From: Gammaproteobacteria bacterium
GTDB taxonomy: Bacteria > Pseudomonadota > Gammaproteobacteria > Pseudomonadales > Azotimanducaceae
Reading direction: 5' to 3'
DNA length: 6,142 nucleotides
Assembly (NCBI GenBank): GCA_030432795.1
Contig: JAUILW010000214.1
Coordinates: 1 to 6,142, forward strand
Shown here: piece after piece, positions 1 through 5,170 of the stretch
Position numbering within the stretch: position 1 is the first letter of the stretch
How the letters are laid out: the number at the start of each line of letters is the position of its first letter
Translations under genes and position numbers: made by a program
The notes under the pieces: generated by a model
What the model was told of the DNA's origin: nothing
Seen by the model: the letters and a program-made list of their open reading frames with translations, nothing else
Databases searched by the model: none

Positions 1-759
1 CAGCAAAGTGGCCCGGTCCCGTGCATCGTGCACACTCACGGCGGCGGCATGGTGCTGATGACGGCGGCTGATCCCGTATTCGTGCGCTGGCGGGACGCGC
101 TGGCGGACGCTGGTCTCGTGGTAGTGGGTGTGGAGTTTCGCAACGGCGGCGGCAAACTCGGCAACCATCCGTTTCCTGCCGGGCTGAACGATTGCGCTGC
201 TGCCACCCGCTGGGTGCATGCCAACCGCGGGGCGTTGAACATTTCCGGCATCGTCATCTCTGGAGAGTCCGGTGGCGGCAATCTGTGCATTGCCACAACG
301 CTCAAGGCCAAAGCGGAAGGCTGGCTGGATGCGATCGATGGCGTCTATGCCTTCTGCCCCTACATCTCCGGCGCCTATGCGCAGCCGCCGGCGGAGCTAC
401 TCTCCCTGCGAGAGAACGACGGCTACACCTTGAGTTGCGCAACCATGGTTCCGCTGGTGCGGGTCTACGACCCTGATGGTGGGCATTCGGATGATCCGCT
501 GGCCTGGCCGCTTGCGGCGAATGAAGAGATGCTCGCCGGGTTGCCAGCGCATGTGATCTCAGTGAACGAACTCGATCCGCTGCGCGATGAGGGGCTCGCG
601 TTCTATCGCAAGCTGATGGCGGCAGGAGTATCGGTGGCTGCCCGCACGGCGCTTGGCACGCCACACGCTGGTGACCTGATGATGCCGGATGTGCTGCCTG
701 AAGTGTTTGCGGAGAGCCTCGGGTCGGTGTGTGCGTTTGCTCGTCGAGTGGCGAGCTGA
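1..759 (+). CDS. Alpha/beta hydrolase, hormone-sensitive-lipase (family IV) esterase, 5'-truncated by the window
   Basis: This gene encodes a serine esterase or lipase-like hydrolase. It is open from base 1 (QQSGPVPCIVHTHGGG...) and ends at TGA 757-759, leaving 252 residues. The N-terminal cap region lies outside the window. A GTG at 28 sits inside the conserved beta strand before the oxyanion hole, so it is not a true start. Landmarks, counted from that GTG codon, are the HGGG oxyanion-hole motif (residues 4-7), the nucleophile elbow GESGGG with Ser81 (268-270), Asp183 in the ELDPLRDEG motif (574-576) and His213 in TPHAGD (664-666). HGGG plus DPLRDEG is the signature of the HSL family, so the triad is complete. 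No signal peptide can be judged. The natural substrate, probably a short-chain or carboxylic ester, is unknown. It converges on the amtB operon and ends 15 bases before a stem-loop. Confidence 0.9.
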   Translation, partial: QQSGPVPCIVHTHGGGMVLMTAADPVFVRWRDALADAGLVVVGVEFRNGGGKLGNHPFPAGLNDCAAATRWVHANRGALNISGIVISGESGGGNLCIATTLKAKAEGWLDAIDGVYAFCPYISGAYAQPPAELLSLRENDGYTLSCATMVPLVRVYDPDGGHSDDPLAWPLAANEEMLAGLPAHVISVNELDPLRDEGLAFYRKLMAAGVSVAARTALGTPHAGDLMMPDVLPEVFAESLGSVCAFARRVAS

Positions 760-773
760 AGGGGAGGAGGGCT

Positions 774-801
774 CGGGCGTTCACTTCCATGTGAACGCCC
801 G
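774..801 (+). terminator. Stem-loop after the esterase gene
   Basis: A perfect 11-bp inverted repeat (CGGGCGTTCAC at 774-784, GTGAACGCCCG at 791-801) encloses a six-base loop, 15 bases after the esterase stop. No U-run follows on the plus strand, so it is a weak intrinsic terminator at best and may mainly protect the 3' end. On the minus strand its loop reads ATGGAA, closed by C-G. This gives CATGGAAG, a match to the CANGGANG motif shared with other hairpins of this gap. Confidence 0.5.
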
Positions 802-935
802 TACTGCTTGGGCTCGCGACAGCTTGTCGATAGACAAGCTGTGGCTAGCTTCTCGCCAGGGATGGCGAAGCGCAGATCAATCACGGGAGTGATTGATCTA
901 GCGTGGGGTCCCGCAGCACACGGACGTGCTGCGGG

Positions 936-965
936 TGAAAAACGATTCGCCAGAATCGTTTTTCA
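936..965. terminator. Bidirectional intrinsic terminator, shared by amtB (minus) and the plus-strand transcript
   Basis: A perfect 13-bp stem (TGAAAAACGATTC at 936-948, GAATCGTTTTTCA at 953-965) encloses a four-base loop. The A-run and T-run at the stem base give each strand a hairpin ending in five T residues. It starts 10 bases beyond the amtB stop codon and is the best terminator in the gap. It should end the porin-glnK-amtB transcript and also any read-through or small RNA coming from the plus strand. Confidence 0.8.
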
Positions 966-974
966 AGACGAGAG

Positions 975-2222
975 CTAGTTGTTGACGAACTCCGGGTACG
1001 CTTCCACGCCGCACTCGGACGCGTCGGCACCCTCGTACTCTTCCTCTTCGCTGATGCGCAGGCCCATGGCCATCTTCAGCACGAACCAGACGATGAGGCT
1101 CATCGCGAAGGTCCAGGCGAAGATCGCAGCGATACCAGCAATCTGAGCACCAAGCGTTGCATCTGCATTGGTGAGACACACCGCCAGCAGACCCCAGATA
1201 CCGCAGGTGCCGTGCACGGAGATCGCGCCCACCGGATCGTCGAGCTTCAGCTTGTCGAGGGCGATGATGGACAGCACCACCAGCACGCCGCCAACAGCGC
1301 CGATCAGCATCGAGGCCACGGCTGAACCCGCGAGCGGTTCGGCGGTGATCGATACGAGGCCAGCCAGGGCGCCGTTGAGTGCCATGGTCAGGTCTGCCTT
1401 GCCGAACATCACGCGAGCGAGGATCAGCGCAGCCATGAGACCGCCACAAGCCGCGATGTTGGTGTTTACGAATACCTGCGCCACCGCATTGGCTTCGTCG
1501 ACGTTGCTCACCTTCAGCTCGCTGCCGCCGTTGAAGCCGAACCAGCCGAACCAGAGGATGAACATGCCGAGCGTCGCTAGCGGCATGTTGGCGCCGGGTA
1601 TGGCGTTCACCTGGCCGTTGGCGCCGTACTTGCCCTTGCGTGCGCCGAGCAGGATGACACCGGCAAGTGCCGCCGCAGCGCCGCACATGTGCACCACGCC
1701 GGAGCCTGCGAAGTCCTGGAAGCCCAGCGCATCGAGACCGCCGCCGCCCCACTTCCAGAAGCCCTGCACCGGGTAGATGAAGCCGGTCATCACCACGGCG
1801 AATGCCAGGAACGCCCACAGCTTCATGCGCTCCGCTACAGCACCTGAGACGATGGACATGGCGGTTGCCACGAACACCACCTGGAAGAAGTAGTCGGACC
1901 GGGCCGAGTAGTAAGTGTCGCCGCCGGAGGCAAGCACGGCCTCCGTGGTGTTCTCATCGCCGATGAGGCTGCCGAGCACCGGCAGCCAGCCGCCGGCGCC
2001 TGCTTCACCCGGATACATGATCGCGTAGCCGCAGAGCAGATACATGATGCAGGCAATGGAGAACAGCGCCACGTTCTTCGTGAGAATCTCCGTGGTGTTC
2101 TTCGAGCGCACGAGGCCGGCCTCGAGCATGGCAAAGCCTGGCGCCATGAACATCACGAGCACGCCCATCACCAGGAAGTAAAAGGTGTCGAGGGCGTAGT
2201 TGGTTTGAATCAGATCTTCCAC
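975..2222 (-). CDS. amtB: Ammonium transporter AmtB (Amt/Mep/Rh family)
   Basis: This inner-membrane channel takes up ammonium and is gated by GlnK. It has 415 residues, a normal length, with about eleven hydrophobic segments. Counterparts of key E. coli AmtB residues are Phe117 and Phe230 (the Phe gate), Trp158 and Ser234 (outer vestibule), Asp170 in DFAGSGVVH, and the pore twin histidines His178 and His337. DFAGSGVVH, rather than the E. coli DFAGGTVVH, resembles plant-type AMT1. MLEAGLVRSKN near the N-terminus also differs from the E. coli form, and I suspect a marine Amt subtype. There is no separate signal peptide before the first segment. The start is GTG (2220-2222), with AGGAG six bases upstream just after the glnK stop. 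The cytoplasmic tail (GLRISEEEEYEG...) is kept for GlnK coupling, but a Cys stands where a His is usual in SEHG. It is the last gene of the operon, 12 bases after glnK. Confidence 0.96.
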   Translation of the reverse strand: MEDLIQTNYALDTFYFLVMGVLVMFMAPGFAMLEAGLVRSKNTTEILTKNVALFSIACIMYLLCGYAIMYPGEAGAGGWLPVLGSLIGDENTTEAVLASGGDTYYSARSDYFFQVVFVATAMSIVSGAVAERMKLWAFLAFAVVMTGFIYPVQGFWKWGGGGLDALGFQDFAGSGVVHMCGAAAALAGVILLGARKGKYGANGQVNAIPGANMPLATLGMFILWFGWFGFNGGSELKVSNVDEANAVAQVFVNTNIAACGGLMAALILARVMFGKADLTMALNGALAGLVSITAEPLAGSAVASMLIGAVGGVLVVLSIIALDKLKLDDPVGAISVHGTCGIWGLLAVCLTNADATLGAQIAGIAAIFAWTFAMSLIVWFVLKMAMGLRISEEEEYEGADASECGVEAYPEFVNN

Positions 2223-2234
2223 GTTGGTCTCCTG

Positions 2235-2573
2235 TTAGAGCGCATCAGCACCGGCTTCGCCGGTGCGAATGCGAATCGCGTTGTCGAGCGTGGTGACGAA
2301 TATCTTCCCGTCGCCGACCTTGCCGGTGTTGGCCGCCTTGCTGATGGCTTCGACGGCGCTGTCCAGCTGGTCTTCGGCGAGGGCGACCTCGACTTTGACC
2401 TTGGGCAGGAAGTCCACGGTGTACTCGGCGCCCCGGTAAAGCTCGGTATGGCCTTTCTGCCGACCGAAGCCTTTCACTTCGGTGACTGTCATGCCCTGTA
2501 CACCGATCTCCGACAGCGCCGCTCGCACATCATCGAGTTTGAACGGTTTGATAACCGCGCTGACCAGCTTCAT
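2235..2573 (-). CDS. glnK: Nitrogen regulatory protein PII (GlnK type)
   Basis: This cytoplasmic PII signalling protein binds ATP/ADP and 2-oxoglutarate. It is expected to be uridylylated by GlnD under nitrogen limitation, and when unmodified it blocks AmtB. At 112 residues it has the exact family length. The T-loop (about residues 37-55, GRQKGHTELYRGAEYTVDF) contains the uridylylation target Tyr51. The nucleotide-binding B-loop TGKVGDGKIF is at about 83-92, and the C-loop region IRIRTGEAG follows. The start ATG (2571-2573) lies one base after the porin TGA stop, with AGGAG seven bases upstream inside the porin's 3' end, so translational coupling is likely. GlnB and GlnK are hard to tell apart by sequence. 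The name GlnK rests on linkage to amtB, 12 bases downstream, and on the sigma-54 promoters upstream of the operon. Confidence 0.96.
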   Translation of the reverse strand: MKLVSAVIKPFKLDDVRAALSEIGVQGMTVTEVKGFGRQKGHTELYRGAEYTVDFLPKVKVEVALAEDQLDSAVEAISKAANTGKVGDGKIFVTTLDNAIRIRTGEAGADAL

Positions 2574-2574
2574 C

Positions 2575-3291
2575 TCAAAACTCCTTGGAGATCGTCAGCA
2601 CCGCGGCGTCTTCGCAAAGCTTGGTACCGCCGAAGCACTCATCGTCGTCGAGGTCGGTGCCCATCCAGGCAAGCGACAGATCAAGGCCGACGGCTGACGT
2701 GCTTACGCCAACGCTGTAGTCCAGATACTGATCTTCGAAGGACGGCGCTTCACCGATGCCGAATGCAGCACCTGCGGTGTCGTCGTCGAAGATGTTGGCT
2801 CCGAGGTGCAGATCGAGCGAGAAGTTCTCGCCGAGGCCGACGCTGTAGTTCGCATAGACGTACCAGAACTTGTCGGTCTCAGCGAAATAATCCGGCGAGT
2901 AATTCAGCCCGATGGTGAAGTCCCGATAGGTGTAGCTGCCGTAGATCTCGTAGTAGTCCAGATCCGGGTCGGCATCGTCTTCCGGGTAGTTGTACCAGAG
3001 GAGTCCTATGTCAAACGCGGAGTTGTCGTTGATGTCGGCGCTGTAGCCGGCGTAGTAGTCCACCTCGATGCCAGCGCCTGAGAAGGTGACGTTCGATGCC
3101 CAGGTTCCGACATAGAAACCGTTCTCGAAGCCCAGGTCGAAACCGCCCTGAATAGCTTGAGAGCGATCGCCCTGAGAGATGCCCCGGAATCGATAGTCAG
3201 TCGTGTAAGCCACGTTGGCCGCAAACTCGGCAGCGGCAGCCATGCTGCAACTCACAGTCAGAATCGTCCCCAGTATCAGCTTGGATTTCAT
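2575..3291 (-). CDS. TorF-family putative outer-membrane porin (Gcw_chp)
   Basis: This is a predicted outer-membrane beta-barrel protein of 238 residues. The first 20-21 residues form a Sec signal peptide: a KSK basic start, a hydrophobic core and an AAA-A/EF cleavage region. Cys15 lacks a proper lipobox, so it is not a lipoprotein. The mature part has alternating aromatic beta strands and the hallmark TDYRFRGISQ at residues 31-40, then EVDYYAGY (76-83) and LDYYEIYG (111-118). It ends in Phe (ISKEF), as beta-barrel proteins do. Acidic loops (EDDADPDLD, LDDDE) and a Cys219-Cys226 pair near the C-terminus could give an exposed disulfide loop. The ATG at 3289-3291 has AGGAG seven bases upstream. 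As first gene of the operon with glnK and amtB, it is a reasonable candidate for passage of a nitrogen source across the outer membrane. The substrate is unproven and the match is to family, not to a characterised protein. Confidence 0.88.
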   Translation of the reverse strand: MKSKLILGTILTVSCSMAAAAEFAANVAYTTDYRFRGISQGDRSQAIQGGFDLGFENGFYVGTWASNVTFSGAGIEVDYYAGYSADINDNSAFDIGLLWYNYPEDDADPDLDYYEIYGSYTYRDFTIGLNYSPDYFAETDKFWYVYANYSVGLGENFSLDLHLGANIFDDDTAGAAFGIGEAPSFEDQYLDYSVGVSTSAVGLDLSLAWMGTDLDDDECFGGTKLCEDAAVLTISKEF

Positions 3292-3352
3292 GTGTTTCTC
3301 CTTTTGTTTTTCAAGAGTATTGGTAATCGTCTATCCAGCCTGCACGCTACAA

Positions 3353-3368
3353 TGCAGATTGCGTGCCA
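3353..3368 (-). promoter_or_regulatory. Sigma-54 (-24/-12) promoter, proximal, for porin-glnK-amtB
   Basis: The minus strand reads TGGCACGCAATCTGCA, against the RpoN consensus TGGCACN5TTGCW. The GG and GC dinucleotides have the obligatory ten-base spacing and there is one mismatch (CTGC for TTGC). Counting from the -12 C places transcription start near 3342, giving a leader of about 50 bases to the porin ATG. This implies activation by an enhancer-binding protein, most likely NtrC. Confidence 0.8.
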
Positions 3369-3436
3369 ACTGATGTGTGCGGGGAGAAACAAGTACCAGA
3401 ACGTTTTGTGTTTGAGAAAATGTCAGAATAGGGAGA

Positions 3437-3466
3437 GGCCGGGGCGAGCTGTGGCTCGTCCCGGCC
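3437..3466 (-). other. 13-bp GC-rich stem-loop in the long leader
   Basis: The arms at 3437-3449 and 3454-3466 pair over 13 bp with a single G/T wobble and a four-base loop (TGTG on the plus strand). It lies between the two sigma-54 promoters and would be transcribed only from the distal one. The minus strand after it reads TCTCCCTATTCTGACATTTTC, which is T-rich but not a proper U-run. It may therefore be an inefficient terminator or attenuator, or simply a stable element of a leader RNA. Confidence 0.5.
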
Positions 3467-3583
3467 CGTGGGCGGCTGTGGAGTAGGAATCAAGGGGAGA
3501 TGTTGCCGCCCTTTTGGGAGAGTCTGGTGTTGTCTGTGGCGCCTCCTGGAAGCTACGGCCTTCGCGGCCTTCACTCTAAGAGT

Positions 3584-3599
3584 TGCAATGAGCGTGCCA
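3584..3599 (-). promoter_or_regulatory. Sigma-54 (-24/-12) promoter, distal, consensus-perfect
   Basis: The minus strand reads TGGCACGCTCATTGCA, which matches every defined position of TGGCACN5TTGCW. Predicted transcription start is near 3573, about 280 bases before the porin ATG and 231 bases upstream of the proximal sigma-54 promoter. A promoter this good so far upstream suggests either a second start for the operon or a separate non-coding transcript. Confidence 0.82.
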
Positions 3600-3663
3600 G
3601 GTGTTGGGGCGGGTAGTTCTGCGGCATTTTGCGCGGTTGCGGGGCGGCTGAGCCTCGATTGGT

Positions 3664-3678
3664 GCACGATTTTGGGGC
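3664..3678 (+). promoter_or_regulatory. Candidate NtrC enhancer site
   Basis: GCACGATTTTGGGGC agrees with the classical NtrC site GCACTATATTGGTGC at 12 of 15 positions, with one mismatch in the second half-site (GGGGC for GGTGC). Its centre lies about 98 bases upstream of the predicted start of the distal sigma-54 promoter, a normal enhancer distance. A poorer match begins at GCAC 3714, about 50 bases further up. The call is by eye and not certain. Confidence 0.4.
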
Positions 3679-3682
3679 GCAA

Positions 3683-3710
3683 GCGCCAGAATGGATCACC
3701 ATTCCGGCGC
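3683..3710 (-). terminator. Probable terminator of the oxidoreductase-nitrilase operon
   Basis: Beginning 18 bases after the stop of the 88-residue gene, the minus-strand RNA can fold GCGCC-G-GAATGG / CCAUUC-U-GGCGC around a UGAU loop. This is a 12-bp stem with one G-U pair. Only UU follows at once, so it lacks a true U-run, but it sits correctly at an operon end and just upstream of the next promoter. It also overlaps the NtrC-site neighbourhood. Confidence 0.5.
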
Positions 3711-3727
3711 AATGCACCTTCTGGGCG

Positions 3728-3994
3728 TCACCAGGGCTTGTTGAGAGGGTCCTGCAGGCGGTTGACCTGTTTCGTGGTGGAGGTGGCCGGACGAAACACG
3801 CTGGTGAGTGCCCACACCAACCCGCGCGGGCTGGTGAGCAGCGCGCGCAGGAAGGCGCGCACGTCCTGTGGGCTGATAAACACTTCGGCCGGCATGGTGC
3901 TTTCCTCAGCGCTTTCGATGAGCAGCTGCCCGTCCTGCACGCGCACACCGCCCACGTACATGTCGAGGTTTGCCAGGGGGCTGACGACTTTCAT
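3728..3994 (-). CDS. Unrecognised 88-residue protein
   Basis: I do not recognise this protein family. The gene is probably real. Its ATG (3992-3994) lies three bases after the nitrilase stop, with AGGGA seven bases upstream, and its base composition matches its neighbours. No signal peptide or clear membrane segment is visible. Residues 12-29 (MYVGGVRVQDGQLLIES) look like a beta hairpin. PQDVRAFLRALL (about 42-53) should form an amphipathic helix, followed by a hydrophobic stretch, SPRGLVWALTSVF. The tail is polar (ATSTTKQVNR...) and ends in KPW. There are no cysteines and no metal-binding or nucleotide-binding motif. Its position as third gene after an FAD oxidoreductase and an amidohydrolase suggests an accessory subunit or a small partner of that pathway, but this is inference only. 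Confidence 0.65.
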   Translation of the reverse strand: MKVVSPLANLDMYVGGVRVQDGQLLIESAEESTMPAEVFISPQDVRAFLRALLTSPRGLVWALTSVFRPATSTTKQVNRLQDPLNKPW

Positions 3995-3997
3995 GGT

Positions 3998-5158
3998 TCA
4001 GTCCCTGCGCAGCGTGCCGATGTCCTGGGCCCGGGCGACCCGCTCGGCGTGGATGTTGGCCATGTCGTCCACCGACCGTCCGCTCGGCGGCGTGAACTGG
4101 CCGCGTCCGTACAGTTCCTGGAACACTTCCTTTACCGGCCCCATCTTATCGGCCAGATTTCGCGGCGGGCGGCCCGGCGGGAACTGGTTCGGCGGGTAGA
4201 TGGGTTTGTCGTAGATCTGCCGGAAACCTTCGGTGCGCAGGTCTACCCAGGTGTTGTGGTTGCAGCGGGAGCGATGCTCGCGCAGCGACTCGATGTCGAT
4301 GGTCACCGCCAGCACCTGCTCCTCCGGGTAGGGCATGTGGCGCAGCACCATGCCGGTGTAGTCTATGGCGAAGGAGTTGCCGGAGCAGAAGGCGCGTGGG
4401 TAGTAGTCGTACTCCACCGTGCCCCAGTTAGAGCCGAGCAGGTAGCACATGTTGTCGTGTGCTCGCGTTCGGCGGGTGAACATCCAGAAGTCCCAGGGCT
4501 CGGAGACGCCTTCCACCTCCTGCAGTGCCACCGGGTGGCAGATGATCTCGCAGCCGTTGTAGCCGAGCGCCCGAGAGACTTCTGGCGTGCAGCCGTCGTG
4601 GCAGGTCATGGTGCCGAGTTTGCCGATCTCGGTGTCGATCACCGGGAACAGGGTGTCGATGCCGCCCCCGAACACCTTGGTGTACTCATCGAACAGGTCG
4701 TGTGGGCTGCTGCCCAGGCCGATGGACGCCGGGATGTGCCACTTGTGGTAGCGCAGCACCACCTCGCCGGTCGGACCGATGATGAAGGCGGTGTTGAACC
4801 ACCGGTCCGGAAACTCGGGCACCTTCTCGATGACGCCGCCGCCGGCGATGTAGAGGTTGTATTCTTTCGCCTTGGCGCCCAGCGCCTGCATCTCCGGGCC
4901 GTCGAGGGTGATGGCCTTCTTCATGAAGTCATCGATGCCGTGTTCCCCTTTACCTGGGGTGGTCACACCCTGCAGAAAGTACTCCGGGAACACCACCAGC
5001 CGGGTGGGCAGCTCCCAGAAGTAGCCCACACCGTAGTCGATGAGGTTGAGTGCGCGGTCCAGGTTGCGCTTGATGCCGTCGCGGTCGTTGGCGACAAACA
5101 CGTGCGGCTGCATCACCAGCGCTGTGTATTTCTCTATGCGGTCGAAGGTCTTGCTCAT
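3998..5158 (-). CDS. Nitrilase-superfamily carbon-nitrogen hydrolase
   Basis: This is a cytoplasmic amidohydrolase of 386 residues that should cleave a C-N bond (amide, nitrile or N-carbamoyl) through a Cys thioester, releasing ammonia or an amine. The Glu-Lys-Cys triad is visible: Glu59 in FPEYFLQG, Lys139 in RYHKWHIP, and Cys186 in TCHDGCTPE, which has the C-x-D-x3-PE spacing of the family. The CHDG elbow resembles aliphatic amidases and formamidases, but the rest of the protein does not follow AmiE or AmiF closely, so the substrate is left open. The C-terminal 80 or so residues, rich in Pro and Arg (PIYPPNQFPPGRPPRN), extend beyond the core fold and may help oligomerise or cap the site. 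The ATG (5156-5158) has GGGAG six bases upstream. It lies 12 bases after the oxidoreductase gene and 3 bases before the small gene, so all three are likely co-transcribed. Confidence 0.9.
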   Translation of the reverse strand: MSKTFDRIEKYTALVMQPHVFVANDRDGIKRNLDRALNLIDYGVGYFWELPTRLVVFPEYFLQGVTTPGKGEHGIDDFMKKAITLDGPEMQALGAKAKEYNLYIAGGGVIEKVPEFPDRWFNTAFIIGPTGEVVLRYHKWHIPASIGLGSSPHDLFDEYTKVFGGGIDTLFPVIDTEIGKLGTMTCHDGCTPEVSRALGYNGCEIICHPVALQEVEGVSEPWDFWMFTRRTRAHDNMCYLLGSNWGTVEYDYYPRAFCSGNSFAIDYTGMVLRHMPYPEEQVLAVTIDIESLREHRSRCNHNTWVDLRTEGFRQIYDKPIYPPNQFPPGRPPRNLADKMGPVKEVFQELYGRGQFTPPSGRSVDDMANIHAERVARAQDIGTLRRD

Positions 5159-5170
5159 GGCGGGCTCCCG

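Larger units (their letters stand above)
774..965. repeat. Array of six consecutive stem-loops between convergent genes
   Basis: The 215-base gap 760-974 holds no credible gene but is almost fully folded. Its hairpins, as arms and loop, are: 774-784/791-801 (11 bp, loop 6); 819-828/833-842 (10 bp, loop GATA); 853-858/863-868 (6 bp, loop GGGA, extendable by AGC/GCT across a bulge); 874-884/889-899 (11 bp, loop GGGA); 910-919/926-935 (10 bp, loop ACGGAC); and 936-948/953-965 (13 bp, loop GCCA). The arms are unrelated to one another while every long stem is perfect. Four apices carry GGA at the same hexaloop position: minus-strand ATGGAA, and plus-strand AGGGAT, CGGGAG and ACGGAC. The structures are read directly from the sequence. 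Their role (tandem terminators, dispersed palindromes or a small RNA) is not established. Confidence 0.8.
3292..3727. other. 436-base regulatory gap between the two minus-strand operons
   Basis: I find no convincing gene here. The region carries two sigma-54 promoters, a possible NtrC site, the probable end of the upstream operon and a strong hairpin. The minus strand from 3573 to 3292 has no ATG-initiated frame with a ribosome binding site before the porin. An orphan AGGAGG at about 3542-3547 has no start codon at a usable distance. The minus-strand sequence is C/U-rich, with TCTCCC at 3516-3521, 3495-3500, 3431-3436 and 3382-3387. It is either a long operon leader or holds a small RNA. Confidence 0.6.

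Noticed and set aside
28..30. GTG as the start of the esterase
   Set aside because: It lies in the strand just before the HGGG motif, so the cap domain would be missing. The frame is open to base 1.
653..672. A TGGCAC sequence on the plus strand resembling a sigma-54 -24 element
   Set aside because: No TTGC-like -12 element follows at the right distance, and it lies inside the esterase coding sequence at the catalytic His region.
774..965. Hairpin series considered as a CRISPR array or integron attC sites
   Set aside because: The arms are all different with no conserved direct repeat or regular spacer length, and there is no integrase or cas gene nearby.
898..1818. A 306-codon minus-strand frame overlapping amtB
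   Set aside because: It is an Arg-rich out-of-frame reading of the amtB gene. The amtB frame has all transporter motifs and a good start.
3470..3515. GGGCGGC ... GCCGCCC followed by TTTT read as a plus-strand terminator
   Set aside because: The stem is only 7 bp with a 28-base loop, and no plus-strand gene ends here. The pairing is more likely relevant to the minus-strand leader.
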